Shown: one piece after another, positions 27,428 through 39,277 of the stretch
Numbering within the stretch: the stretch's first letter is position 1
How the letters are laid out: each line of letters opens with the position of its first letter
Source of the DNA: Clarkia xantiana subsp. parviflora
Lineage: Eukaryota > Streptophyta > Magnoliopsida > Myrtales > Onagraceae
Length of the DNA: 64,000 bases
NCBI GenBank assembly: GCA_036873135.1
Contig: JAPTYO010000010.1
Location: 25,351,772-25,415,771 of the forward strand
Direction of reading: 5' to 3'
Notes under the pieces: model-generated
Database searches by the model: none
Seen by the model: the letters and a program-made list of their open reading frames with translations, nothing else
Told to the model about the DNA's origin: nothing
Made by a program: the position numbers and the translations under genes

Positions 27428-28061
27428 TGAAGGATATACACCCAGTTAGACGTCATTTAGGCCCATGCGCATTACAAATATGGACCCTAAAACCCGAAAC
27501 TGGACAAAACGGACAACCCGACACGAAAACCTCACTAGTCCACTCCGTAAAACCCCCGGACCAGTCCGACCGAAGGAAACCTTCGACCGGACTAGTCCGA
27601 TCAAACCCATTTGACCGAACTAGTCCGGCCAAACAGGGCCGACGCGCTCCGGCTGTCGGCCTCTTACTCCCAGGAGGTAAAAGAACCCCCGGACATAAAC
27701 ACACATGATTTACGCACTCCCGACCTACGGGCATACCTACTTTCCCTATCCTAAAGGGAATATTCCGTGGATCCCACCTCATCTTTGTGGGCCCCTAGTG
27801 GCCAAATTCCTTAACTCTATAAATAGCACCTCATATTCTTCATTCCAGGTAGTGAATCCTGAATGCTCTGACTTCTCTCTAGTTTACCTCTCTAAAACCG
27901 GGCTCTTAATTAGGCATCAGAGAGGGTTCGTCGGTAACCACCCCCTTCGGCGCAATCCTTCTTGCAGGTCCAAGGGAGCACGACAAAAAGGCAAGAACAT
28001 ACCCGGGTCAAGACCTTGAAGGTGCACTCTACGGACGAAGCTCGACGGGCAAAACCCAAAA
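27428..28061 (+). repeat. 3' LTR of element A
   Basis: It starts TGAAGGATATACACCC after a purine tract and ends at 28061 next to target duplication AACTA. The TATA box is TCTATAAATAGCACC (about 27817-27831). It carries the unoccupied target of the MITE found in the 5' LTR. An extra segment with CGGACTAGTCCG-like repeats near 27590-27630 is absent from the 5' LTR. Confidence 0.85.
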
Positions 28062-28093
28062 AACTATATTTTCTTGCTCAAGCTAGACTCGGG
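28062..28093. repeat. Right part of the 62-base block split by element A
   Basis: AACTATATTTTCTTGCTC through AGACTCGGG matches 62217-62249. It stops where the copia LTR begins. Confidence 0.85.
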
Positions 28094-28690
28094 TGTTAGC
28101 ATTTGGATATTGGGCCGCCGTAAAAAGAAGCCCATTAATATGAGACTGTTATCTAAGTCAATTAGGTAATGTCACATTAAGGATTTTGGGCTACGCCTAA
28201 AATCTCAATTGACATGAGAGGCCCAAAATTTGGCCTCCCTCTCTCACATGTGGCCGGCTGAAACCCTTAAGAGTGGTGAGGTGGGTTTTGCCCACCTCCT
28301 CTTATAAATAGGGAGTTTCAGGGTTTAATTTAGGGTTAATCACTTTCTTCATTTGTGTTGAGACAAAAAGAAACCCCTCCTCCCTATACACAATGTTTTG
28401 GCTGAACCCACTCCAAGCCTTGGAGGTGTCAAATTGCTTCGAGCAAATAACTCTGGAGATCCATCCCTGTAGAAGAATCGACAAGAGGCTTTGCTGTGGA
28501 AACAAATCCTCATAGGGCTTCCTTAACCAGAACCTTTACGGGAACCGTTTGGCAGATCGAGAACTCCCCTAGAAGATCTTGGGTCTACCGAAAGCATTGT
28601 AGGTATGGGCGCCCTATTCCACTGCGTAATCTGTTTACATAGCATGTAACTTGTTTTGTTTCCGTAGTATTTATCCCCTATAATCCTACA
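28094..28690 (+). repeat. Copia 5' LTR (element G) with primer-binding site
   Basis: It starts TGTTAGCATTTGG and ends ATCCTACA. TGGTATCAGAACC at 28692-28704 is the initiator-tRNA-Met primer site. The TATA box CTTATAAATAGGG is at about 28301. A close relative lies in opposite orientation at 29471-30057. Confidence 0.8.
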
Positions 28691-28704
28691 GTGGTATCAG
28701 AACC

Positions 28705-29470
28705 TGTGTTAGGGAGTTCATAATTTTGATAAATTCGTGTTCTTGAAATTTTTGTAAAACTAATGATTTTAGTAAAACTAATATTCATGAAATTGAGTGT
28801 TTTTGTTAAAGCTGATGTTCATGATATTTTTCAAGAAAAGTTTACATTTATCAAATTAAACATTGGATTATTGATCTTAGCAAAAATTTGATCTTGAAAT
28901 TCGACCACTAACCCTAAATTGCATGTTTCGGCCGAACCAATATGGTTGTACAAAGTGAAAATTTAATTTATTAATCCCTAAGTAATTAGGGTTTCGGCCG
29001 AACCCTAATAAAATATAAAATTATAATTTTTTTTATTTATTTTTTTATTTATAATGTTGGCCGAAATTTGTTAGTGATTTAGGTCACAATTAGGGTTAGA
29101 TTCACAAGATAATTGTGATAGTTATTATCCACATATTCTAGCATGATTTTAAGAATCTTGAATATTATAGATAGATTTTAGTTTCCTAAGATTGAGAAAA
29201 TATATATTGTAGATAGATTTTATCCTAATATAGAATCTTAACAATAAATAATATATATATATATTATAATTCGGCCGATATATATATATATATACATACA
29301 TGTGTGTGTTTGTGTAAATATTGGAAATTATTTTTTAATTAATGTTACTTGGTGGCTAAGTTAAGTTTTTTGTGGATTTAAAACCCTACTTAGCCCACAA
29401 GGAACATTTCGGCCAAACACTAAAGGGTTAATAGGCCGGTCCAATTTTGCACATCCGGGTCAGGTCGACC
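28705..29470 (+). other. Copia G leader, AT-rich, with CGGCCGAA motifs
   Basis: Non-coding leader after the primer site. TTCGGCCGAA-like palindromes recur (near 28929, 28993, 29057, 29269 and 29406). TA-rich tracts lie near 29250-29300. No gag is present before the opposed LTR starts. Confidence 0.55.
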
Positions 29471-30057
29471 TGTAGGATTATAGGGGTAGATACAGAAAAA
29501 ATAACAAGATATGTGCTAGGTAACTAATACGCAACGGAAGATAGCGCACATACCTACTTTGCTTCTATGTACCTTTGATCAACGAATGGGAGTTCTCGAA
29601 CCGTCGGACGGTTCCCGTAGAGGTTCCTATTAGAGAAGCCCTACGCAGATTATGTCTCACAGCAAAGCCTCAGCCGATTCTTCGTGGGATGGATCTCCGG
29701 AGTAAATTGCTTGACACAATTTGGCACCTCCTAGGGAACAGGGTGGTTCGGCCGAAACTAGGTGTTTATAGGGAGGAGGGATTTCTTTTAATCTCACCAC
29801 AAAGGAGGAGAGAATTAGCTTATGATGAATCCCTAATACCTCCCTATTTATAAGAGGAGCAAAGTGGACAAAATTCCACTTTGCCCTCATGTTTCGGCCG
29901 ACCTAGCCTAGGGTGGAGGCCCAATTTTGGGCCTCCCATGTCAATTGAGATTTTAGGCCTAGCCCAAAATCCCTAATGTGAATTACCTAATTACTTAGGT
30001 AATTAGCTAATATTAATGGGCTCCCAATTACGACGGCCCATTGTCCAAATGCTAACA
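29471..30057 (-). repeat. Copia LTR in opposite orientation
   Basis: Its complement starts TGTTAGCATTTGGAC and ends ATCCTACA, as in the LTR at 28094. A TATA box (TTATAAATAGGG on the minus strand) is near 29845. The adjoining bases at 30058 read as GGCGAGTGGGAGC on the minus strand, a plausible polypurine tract, so this would be the 3' LTR of a minus-strand element extending to the right. Confidence 0.75.
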
Positions 30058-31070
30058 GCTCCCACTCGCCGGAATGCGATGGTACCTATTAATAAGTTGT
30101 CGTCCAACACATATGCATTTTTACTTCGATCCAATCCCTACTCCGAATAGTTTATACAAGATTTGCCGTGCGACCGGCGGACACGACGGGCATCGTGCAC
30201 TCATCTGTTAGGAGTGTTGTAGCGCCCGCGGAACGTTGATTCCCTATGTCTAATCAACATGTGGAAAGTATAAAGTGTCGCGTTGTATTCTAGGTCACTG
30301 TCATTCTCCAATTGCCCAGTTTCCACATACGAATACTCCTTCAGGGCATCCGTACAAGTATTCACAACCTTCAACTAATATCAGCATGGTGGCCACCTAG
30401 TGAATACAAGAGTCGAAGAATTACAGGTGTACTTGACCATCCCCATCGCTCATACCTTAAGTCAAACCCAACCGGTTTCCAAAGACGTGGTCACTTGGCC
30501 TTTTTGTTTGGCACTACGATCGTACGCCGGGAAGTGAACATTGAGCATGGCCTTAGGTATGAGTTCCGAGTCCGTGAGGATACTTTGGATGCTCATTCGT
30601 ATAGCATCCGGGATTCGTCATACACTAAAGGTGAAGAAGTTTGTGCATGTTCGAATCACATGGATTATATCTAGCACAACTGAGCTTAACCCCGTGGTCG
30701 AACATGGCAAGCGCAGTATGAAGTGCGCGTCGATAGCATAACCTGAAGTTAGACAGGAGTGGGAAATGTCGTATGCTATCGCATATTTATCATCTGGCCC
30801 GGAATGTGGTTGTCTAACGAACATAGTTCGTTACGGCGATTTGCAAAACGTAGATGTCATGTTACCCCGAAACCAAATGATCGTTCTGCTTAACCAGGTT
30901 GATCACCGTGGTTCTTAGCCGGTCTTGATATGGTAGAGGCCCCCCTCTCTATCAAGACGGTCGAGCCTGTGTGACGAGGCTTGGCCCACATTCGACATTA
31001 CTTTGTTTTGGAGGTTGACCCTCCCACGACTAGTTTATAGACCGTAAAAAACCCGATGTAATTCAAACAT
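30058..31070 (-). other. Probable non-coding body of the minus-strand copia element
   Basis: No gag or pol motif was found on either strand, and no second LTR in this orientation to the right. It may be the interior of a large non-autonomous derivative, cut off near 31000 by gypsy element F. Confidence 0.4.
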
Positions 31071-31103
31071 TATGACTTCGTTAGAATACTTCCCTAGGGG
31101 CGG

Positions 31104-31215
31104 ACGTGTTAGGTGTGACGCGTCAGGTGCGGACACGACAGGTGCGGACACGATAGGTGCAGATGCGTTAGGTGCGGACGCGACAAGTGCGGACGCGTCA
31201 GGTGCAGAACTTTTT
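31104..31215 (+). repeat. 15-base minisatellite
   Basis: About seven copies of GGTGCGGACGCGACA with base changes. Read in one plus frame they give five-residue repeats of the GADTT/GADAL type. Fifteen bases keep the frame open automatically, so coding is not implied. Confidence 0.85.
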
Positions 31216-32657
31216 CAAGTATCCCCCTCTAAATGTGTTGGTGGATATGTATGTATAAACAAAGACTATGCATTGCTGTATGCGTCCTTTAGTCGATACA
31301 CGTCGATGCTTCCTTAGCGTGATGCACACGTATATACACGATTCTTACTTGGTGTTGTTTCCACGGTAAGGGCTGATGTTTGAGTAGAATGTTCACTGAG
31401 ATGTCGCAAGTTATAGTTAACTTGGAGACTTGTTGTGATGGTGCAAATGATGTATACACGACCGTTACTTGGCTTAGATGCCTAAGTAGAATGTCCATAA
31501 ATAGAGAATTCCATAGAGTGTTGCATACAGCTCCACCTAGTGTTGCATACAGCTCCACCTAGTGTTGTTCCCTATATAGGTGTGTCGTTGAGACATCTCT
31601 TGGATGTACATATAACATGTCTCAAGTTGGTCGCAATACTTCGATATATATATTGGTTAGGGAATGAAATGGAGTTATACGTCTCCTCGTATGGCTCTAT
31701 CGCCTGCAATGCCAATATGACTGGATCAGACTATTCACGACTAGTCTATTCCGTTCAGCTTGGATTTTGCCTTGACTAAATCAGGCTACCCTGAGTAAAT
31801 ATTTTACTCGAGTGGTCTGCTTTATTCATAATAGTATTGTTGTAGGGTTGTTATTTCATACTTGGGTTTACCCTTGGTAGTAACACATGTTACCTGGACC
31901 TTGTTCAAGTAGAAGAAATCGTCTTTCGAGGACGATGCTTGAGTTGGTTGCTTGGTAGGAACTTTCCTTGTAGTACTGCTATGAGCGTTGAGGCGGATGC
32001 TTCCTTCATGACTCTTCCTGACCATGCGCCCTTACATAAGGAGTGTGTGAGCGCGTCGCTTCCTGGCGGTACTGGTATGTACCTTTTGAATACTGTTCTC
32101 TACCCTGGAATGGGGTCTCTTGGCGGGAAGTGTCGCGTGACATTGCCCTTGCTAGGATGTCATGACCATTGACTGGCGGCGGTGGGGGAGAAGGTGGTAT
32201 ATATCCTTGGCTTCTTAAAGTCTCCTTGAAAGCTAGCAATTCTTCCAGTGCTGCCATCATGGCGGGAGTGACTGCTGGTGCTGGGTTTGCACCTCTTCCT
32301 TATTGTTGTGTCTCCTCTGCAGGCATCCCGTAGGGGAACTGTTGATTCGCGTGTGCTCCGTGCTTGCACCCTGGCGGGGGTGTGTTGTGCACTGCGTTGC
32401 ACAATCCTGATTCGTGATGTGCGGTAGGCATGCTTCTTGCGGGCACGAAGAAGCAGTCGAGGTAGCCTCAGGGATGTGAGGTTCATGCTGAACCTTGATG
32501 GCGCTTGCTTACTTGTCTACTCGACAGTTGTCTTCTTCGGGCGCCCTGAGCCTTTCTTCTTTTCCTGCGGGTTGACATTGTCAGGAGGAGGATGATTGCT
32601 CGTCATAGCTTGTGGTGCAGTATAGCTTCTTGTTCGAATCCTGCGGACGACGCCAAA
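31216..32657 (-). pseudogene. Gypsy element F interior with gag leader remnant
   Basis: On the minus strand, after the primer-site region TTTGGCGTCGTCCGCAGGA (ending near 32640), an ATG at 32606 opens MTSNHPPPDNVNPQEKKKG and soon meets a stop. Further on, MAALEELLAFKETLRSQG (near 32250) is the leader module shared with elements A and C, followed by a polar stretch. No capsid, protease or RT domain remains. The left boundary against the copia body is not resolved. Confidence 0.55.
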
Positions 32658-33285
32658 TGTTTCGTCCAAACCCGTTTGATGTAACGGACTCGACGAATCT
32701 TCAATTTGATAGCTGTGTTCGGTCCTTCAACTTCACGCTGCTAACTTCAAGCTTGTCGTCCGGACCTGCACACAGGGGCAGTAACCAACACGGACCGGGG
32801 GGGGGGGTGCCGGTTGAGCCCTCTCCGATGCTTAAATGAGAATTCTAGAGAGAGAAAGCTAGAAAGAAGTCTGAGCTTCTAAGCCAATCTCAAGTGTATG
32901 TAAAGTAAAATGGATGGCCTAGGTTCCCTATTTATAGGCAACCTTAGAACCGATCCCGGTTTTTGTGCGGTTCGACGCCGGTTTAAAAGAAAGTGTGAAC
33001 CGTCGTCTGGTTTGATCAAGGTTGGCTATTAGAAAACTATAAATTGGTGTGAGGACACAAATGGAATACGCACGCTGCAGACAACGACTCGGGTCACGTC
33101 GGGTTCGGACGATCCTGGCGCGATCCGGGTCGTCTAGGACAATCCGGAGGTCCGGTCCGGACGCGTGTGTCGCGTGTCCGGACCGTTTTGAACCTCGGGA
33201 GTGTATTTTGACGGTTTATGTGATTCTGACGTGTTTGCGAAGTCCAGAATGTAAATACGAACCCGAATTGGGCATATATCCATCA
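32658..33285 (-). repeat. Gypsy element F 5' LTR
   Basis: Minus strand: it starts TGATGGATATATGCCC at 33285 and ends GGACGAAACA at 32658, followed by the primer-site region. It is related to the LTRs of A and C, which start TGATGGATATACACCC and TGATGGATATACGCCC. A G run lies at 32797-32807. It abuts the Ogre-like leader, so F seems to have inserted into that element. Its other end is lost. Confidence 0.75.
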
Positions 33286-34302
33286 CATGAGATGCATGTC
33301 TTTAATTAAAAGTTCAGGTAAAGGTTTTTTTTTTTTAAACATGAGAGCCCTAAAACTAAGAGAGACTACAATTTACCTAAAAAAAATTAAAAAAATAATA
33401 ATGCATATTGGATGCATTATTTAAAATAAACAATTCAGGTAAAAAGTTTTTTTTGAAATGATGCATATGGAATGTTCTTTTGAAATTAGAGGCTCTAATA
33501 GCAAAAGAGGAATTACATTTTTCCTAAAATGTTTTTTTAAGTAAAGCTTATATGATGCACTACCCAAAATTACAACTTTCCTGATTTTTTTTTTTTTTTA
33601 AATAACGCGTTTGAAACGCAGGTTTGAAATTAAAAATCCAAGTAAGAGTTTTTCCAAAAACAATGCATGGGGATATATACTTTAAAAAAAACTACAGCTA
33701 AGGGAATTTCTACTTGGCAGAAAAAGTTTTTTTTTTTTTTTTGGGTTTTTTAAAAAAAAAAAATGCAATGGGATGCATGCTTAAAAATAAAGATTACGCG
33801 GTTAGAAAAAACTTACTATTTACCTGATAACCTTTTATAACAAAAAAACATGGATAAAAAATGATATGTTAGGGGTCTAAAAAAAGTGTGGCTTTGCTCT
33901 ACAAGGTAGGTTCCACTAATAAGTTCCCGACAAGGTGGTTTCCTCCCCCTAAAAAGGGATCTCGGGACCTACACGAGCGAGTTTTTCCGAGTTGTACCGG
34001 CGGAACTACCGCTCTGATCGTACCGTATTAAATCTCCAGGGTTCCCAGTCGCCCTGGGTTTTAGGCGTTTTGGAGATTATTCTAAAGTGGTGTGTGTAAA
34101 TTCAAATAACACAACAAAGAAAAAAAAAAAGTTAGTCATAATACAAAAAAAATTAACTCCACACCTGAAATAAATAAATAAATAACAAGTTAGATCAGTG
34201 AAATCAATATAAAATAAAATAAAAATTACAGAATTCAAACATGGAAAAAAGTGAACATACTGAGCCCGAACCTCTAAAATTATCCCAGCAGAGTCGCCAA
34301 AT
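33286..34302 (-). other. Ogre-like element: primer-binding site and 5' leader
   Basis: TGGCGACTCTGCTGGGA on the minus strand (34283-34299) is the primer site usual for Ogre/Tat elements and lies next to the LTR end. The leader that follows contains CCAGGGCGACTGGGAACCC (near 34040). To the left it becomes A/T-tract-rich with repeated GGATGCAT motifs. No coding region is reached before element F. Confidence 0.65.
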
Positions 34303-36005
34303 TGTTAGACCTAAATCTAACATAAGGCGAATTACGTTTTAAAAACGCGGATTTGAATAAAGTCGCCACTAGTTATTAAGGCTATCTAGAATCCTAAATT
34401 ACCTAAGCAAATAAGGAATTAAACACCTAGGTATAAAATCGGTCCACAATCAGAAATTCGAGTTCGGGGATTCTGTTACGAATTAAAAAGAAAAAAAAAC
34501 AATTTTTAATTGCGCCCTTTCGGTACTCAATTCACTTAATCGCCAACTTTGTTTTTTTAATATATATATATATATATCAGATTAATCTAACGATGTCAAG
34601 ATTTAATTAAATTTATTATGTGCAAAAATATTGTCAACTATAATCTTAAATCTATAAATTAATTATAAACTATAACTTCAAATAAAAAATGAAATCTAAA
34701 ATACCAAAAAAAAAAAAAACTTCTAACATATATACTTAAGCTCATACAACCTACTATATTATTCAACATATATACATACTTAAGCAATTAAACATGCTAC
34801 CTAATTAAATTTAATCAAACAACATCTAAACCACTAACTAAATAACTACATTTAAAATATTTAGTATAATATAATAATAATAATAATATAATAACTCATT
34901 GATAATACATAAATAATGAATCAAAATAATAATAAGAGTGATGCTACAAACTGTGAAAAATCTTGTGAAATTTTCATAGAAAGTTGAATGGGCCCACACC
35001 AAACACCAACACATTTGTTTCTTTACTTTCTCTTTCATACTTTCTATTGAAATTTCACAAGAAATTTCACATTTTAAAGATTTACTCATAAAGGAAAAAG
35101 AACGGGACCAGCACATCTGGGCGACGAGGGTGAAGGCAGCGGCGGGAAGGGAGACTCGGGCTCCGGCGAGTCGGCGTGGCTTCGTTCGGTGGAATGAGGA
35201 GCGGTCGAAGGCTGAGTGCGGAGGGAGCTGCAGTGACTGGACGACGAGCGACATGGGCGCGAGGCTGAGCTAACCAAGGCGGACGGAGCGGCGGGAGCGA
35301 TGACCGGCGGTGCGAAGGCAGAGTTCCGATCCGGCTGGCAAGGCGAGGTCTTCGGCTGGTGGGAGTGGTGCCGGTGGTAGCTGCTGCCGGAGTCTTCCAT
35401 GGATGAAAATTCACGCAAAAGAGAGATGGAGGAGAGAGAGAGACATTTTTTTTTAATAAAGCAGAAGAAGACAGAATAGTAGGGATTCCGATATAACTAG
35501 TTATTATTAAGGGCTATGCTACAAAAGTGATATAGGGTCCCATTAAGAACCAATACATTTGTTCATTTACTTTCTCTTTCTTACTTTCTATTGAAATTTC
35601 ACATTTTAAAGATTTACTCCATATGGTATTTGTTGTGTCTTTTACATGTAGAACTGGACACATATTTATAGTAAAACTAGATCTAGTTATAGATAAGATC
35701 TCCTAAATATTAGAATGATAAAATAACTGACAATAAATTACTACGGATAAATATCTTACAAATAATTACTCCTAAATAATAGGAGATAATACTTGTAGAT
35801 AATTATCTTACAGATAAATAAATATTACATATAAATATATGTTTCTAAATATTTCGAATATATCCGATATATTTTAAAAATATTTATTTATTTATTTACG
35901 ATAATATGCAAATAAGCATTTTTGAACACTTTGTGACGCGACACGTATGGAAATAACGCGTTATGTGTAACGACATTACATCCGGGTCAAAATCGAGTGT
36001 TTACA
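34303..36005 (-). repeat. Ogre-like LTR, 1.7 kb
   Basis: Minus strand: it starts TGTAAACACTCGATTTTG at 36005 and ends AGGTCTAACA at 34303. It is AT-rich except for a GC-rich island at about 35095-35420 that is open in two minus-strand frames (from 35418 and 35414). The island lies between direct repeats of about 75 bases (35006-35088 and 35550-35620, sharing CTATTGAAATTTCACA). No partner LTR is in the window. Its start abuts the first peptide-gene unit. Confidence 0.7.
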
Positions 36006-36647
36006 AGAGTTTAGATAATCGATCCTAAAAATTCGCTTGTAGATTCTTTTACTCGATTAATTATGCGAAGAATTCTGAAGATGTGACAGAGCTGCAAATT
36101 AATGTGAATGAGAATCCTGTATTTGGACTAAATGGGACATGATATTTTAATCGGATCACCGCTATGAGTTTGTGAAATGTAAAACAATTAATGAAATGTT
36201 AAGAATCAAATCTTAGATTCGTCGAATGAAGAGATTCGAGAGGACTATATGAGACATGGTTCGACCATGAATCTTTGGGATTCATTGCTGCTATGATTCA
36301 AAATTTGAAATGAACCGTCATAATTGCCTTTCGATGATTATGCATTTACTGGTGCGATAAGAATAAGTATAAAGTAACAAATTTGATACTTCAGACATCG
36401 AATCGCTACGAAAAAAACTGATACATCAAATCGTAATATCACATACTTCTGACTGCTTTTAGATTTTTAACCCTTTATTTTATTATATTATGTAACCTTT
36501 TCTAAGGCATTGAGAAATTATTATGGTGCAATAAAGTAAGAACAAAAATAACTAAGAGAAGAAGAGAGTTTTTTAACAAGTAAAAAGTATTGGGTAGTAG
36601 TGACGACCCTAAACCTATTTATCGTGTTTAGGAGTTCTCGTGACCAC

Positions 36648-36791
36648 CTAACCTCGGCACCCTTGCAACTTGGAACACCCACGTTGGTACTCGTTAGCTT
36701 GTTGTTTTTGTGCGTTTGCATATCCATTTAAGAAAACTGCAAGCACCAACATAAAACATAATATCAAAGTTTTCTTTAAAGATGCTTCCAT
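36648..36791 (-). CDS. Mini-RALF secreted peptide, copy 1
   Basis: 47 residues, no intron. Residues 1-27 form a signal peptide (MEASLKKTLILCFMLVLAVF, ending YANA). The predicted mature peptide QKQQANEYQRGCSKLQGCRG has 20 residues. It matches the end of RALF hormones (QANPYxRGCSKxxxCR), with the same C-x5-C spacing. The usual RALF front half, with the YISY receptor motif, the RRxL processing site and the first two cysteines, is absent. RALFs act outside the cell on CrRLK1L receptors such as FERONIA. Whether this half peptide does so is unknown. The longer frame from 36727 is a shadow. TAG at 36648-36650 closes it, and a TATA box lies about 55 bases upstream. Confidence 0.75.
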   Translation of the reverse strand: MEASLKKTLILCFMLVLAVFLNGYANAQKQQANEYQRGCSKLQGCRG

Positions 36792-36845
36792 TTTATTAAG
36801 TTGTTTTGCTAGTTCTCTTATGTATCAACTTCCTTTGATTACTTC

Positions 36846-36853
36846 TTATTATA
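36846..36853 (-). promoter_or_regulatory. TATA box of mini-RALF copy 1
   Basis: TATAATAA on the minus strand, 55-62 bases before the ATG. The aligned position in copy 2 reads TATAAAAT. Confidence 0.45.
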
Positions 36854-37330
36854 GAGTAATTTTTTTCTCCAAATTTGGTATTCGGTATATTTTTAGTATA
36901 TTTTTGCTGAAAATACGAGATTAAATTGTGTGGTCAAGTATTCTCTAGCTTGTGAGTGAAAGCAGATTTACGATTAACGAGTCATTCAACCGTATGTTGC
37001 CAAAAATTAAGCGTAGATGAGAACATATTGTATAATATTTATTAAATTGACTTTTGTGCGGATTTTTTTTAAATAATACATATTAAAATATCTTATATGT
37101 TTTATTGTTGATCGATTTATTATATTAACGTTTAAAAAATTATGATATATATATATATATCATTCATAAGCTAATTACATCTATTTTCACATGAAACGAT
37201 CCGTTCGTAAATTAGGGTACTGTAGAAAAATGTATGGATCTTTAATTGCAATATGTAAAGTTAATAAATATGATATAGTAAACCAAAAGAAACAAATATA
37301 TTTATAAATAATAAAATAATATGATTCTAT

Positions 37331-37974
37331 TTAATTATGTGGAGTTTTCTGTTGTGTTTTAAAACTCAAAAATGACGGTTGTGCAATGTGATAAAATATA
37401 AGAAGTTGAATTTTAAACCTCGAAATTATCAGTTTCGCCACATATCATTATTTGTTTTAATCGAACAAAATTATATTTATTAGATTATATTAAATTAATA
37501 ATAAAGTTATATTTAGAATAATTTTAATAGATCAATCTGTAAATGGTAAGTGTTGGTTATAAGGAATTTTCCATCTATAATCTAGCTTAAACTTAAGAAT
37601 AAATTTCGAATAAAGCAACTGAACCAACAAATTATTACGTGGTTAAGTGAACTCCTTAATCTACTGCACTACGTTTCTAGTCTACTTTCTCTAAACGTCA
37701 TTATTAGGAATGGTAATTGGAACTTTGTGGGGAAGTTGTATATTGGAATGTCTATTGAGTTTAGAGGTTGTGTTGACACAAGTAAGAGTTGAGTTAAGTT
37801 GATGAGTTATAAATAGATGATGGTTTTTAGGAAGAATTGTATCATTGGGTTAGACAAGTTTTTTCTTGCAGTTTAAGTTAGTTACTTGGGATATAAGTAA
37901 TGCAAGACTACTTGCAGAAGTTAAATGAATGCATAACAATTTTTTCATTTTCTGCAATATCTTCCTCAATTCAG
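37331..37974. other. Insert between units 1 and 2, unresolved
   Basis: This stretch is absent between the matching points of unit 3 (61985-61990). It holds a GAGTTATAAATAGATG TATA-like box at about 37804 and T-rich downstream DNA, as in a solo LTR starting perhaps at TGTTGGTTATAAGG (37552). I could not find matching ends or a target duplication. Confidence 0.4.
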
Positions 37975-39277
37975 TTAATTCATTTATGTTCAAGTTTTGG
38001 TTTACTTAATTACAGTTAAACATCAAACACTAGTTATCCATTACATTTACTCTGTTAGTTTAAATGTTTATGACAATATTTTGAATGTTCAGGAAAATAT
38101 GTGCTAAATTAATTATATAACACATGATTATTTAAAAAAAAAAAAACAAATGTAATTTCCGCAGGTTCATACATGATATACTTTTCATTTGTTGTACAAT
38201 TAAATGTTTAACTTGTAATTACAGGAAAAAGGTTGGCGTATCAATCTGCTCGCGACAACTGAAACAAATGTAACCAGTTTCGTAGAATGTCCCAAAAAAT
38301 TGTAAAGAACTAAAGTTCATATGATTTATAACGACGCTTCACTTTAGCACGCATGTTTATATATGAATGTAGCAGAATCTATATTTGTCTATTCGTTCGT
38401 GTGTTTCGATTTTCGAAAGCTAAGTAAACATTCTGCTACATTCGTGTTAGGCTATGGATCCTGATTATCCTGAAGTTTTAGATATAATTTGTTAATCTTC
38501 ATAGCTATATATATAGCGAGATACACTTTCTAAAAAGTAGACCTAGAGACTATCAATAAACGCTAACTACCGTTGTCGTTGACCGAACCACATTAAAATT
38601 GTGTCTACTCTTTTTCTTTCGTCATAATCGTTTGTGAGAGTTTAGATAATCGATCCTAAAATTTTCTCGTAGATTCTTTTCCTCGACTAATTATGCGAAG
38701 AATTCTTAAGATGTGACAGAGCTGCAAATTAATGTGAAGGTGAATCCTGTATTTGGACTAAACATGACCTGATATTATAATCAGGTCACCGCTAGGAGTA
38801 CTATGATTTTTTGAAATGGAAAACCATTAATGAAATGTCAAGAATCCAATCCTAGATTCTTCGAAGGAAGAGATTCGAGAGGAGTATATAAGACATGGTT
38901 CGACCATGAATCTTTGGGATGCATTGCTGCTATGATTCAAAATTTGAAATGAACCGTCATAATTTCCTTTTGGATGATTATGCATTTACTGGTGTGATAA
39001 GAATAAGTATAAAGTAACAAATTTGATACTTCAGACATCGAATCGCTACGAAAAAAACTGATACATCACATAGTTCTGACTGCCTTTAGATTTTTAACCC
39101 TTTATTTTATTATATTATGTAGCCTTTTCTAAGGCATGGAGAAATTATTATGGTGAAATAAAGTAAGAAGAACAAAAATAACCAAGAGAAGAAGAGAGTT
39201 TTTTAACAAGTAAAAAGTATTGGCTAGTAGTGACGACCCTAAACCTATTTATCGTGTTTAGGAGTTCTCGTGACCAC

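Larger units (their letters stand above)
16157..28061 (+). mobile_element. Gypsy-type LTR retrotransposon A, non-autonomous
   Basis: LTRs at 16157-17316 and 27428-28061 flank gag, protease and antisense-gene remnants. The 5-base target duplication AACTA is at 16152-16156 and 28062-28066. The unoccupied site is visible at 62215-62225. No reverse transcriptase, RNase H or integrase was recognised, so it depended on a partner. The LTRs differ at many positions, so the insertion is old. A Mutator MITE and a Ds-like hAT landed in it later. Confidence 0.85.
36006..37330 (-). repeat. Tandem unit 1 of the mini-RALF array (left part lost)
   Basis: It begins AGAGTTTAGATAATCGATCC, as at 38639 and 62765, and carries the first peptide gene. 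The stretch that lies left of this point in units 2 and 3 is missing here and replaced by transposons. Similarity to unit 2 and its continuation at 61808 runs to about 37330. Confidence 0.85.

Noticed and set aside
35082..35418. Two overlapping 110-residue minus frames as a gene
   Set aside because: Low-complexity Ser/Pro/Arg translations within an LTR. Kept only as a GC-rich island observation.
36521..36727. 68-residue minus frame (and 39148-39357) starting MDMQ.HKNNKLTSTNVG
   Set aside because: Shadow in another frame of the 47-codon mini-RALF genes. It starts inside the signal-peptide codons and resembles nothing.
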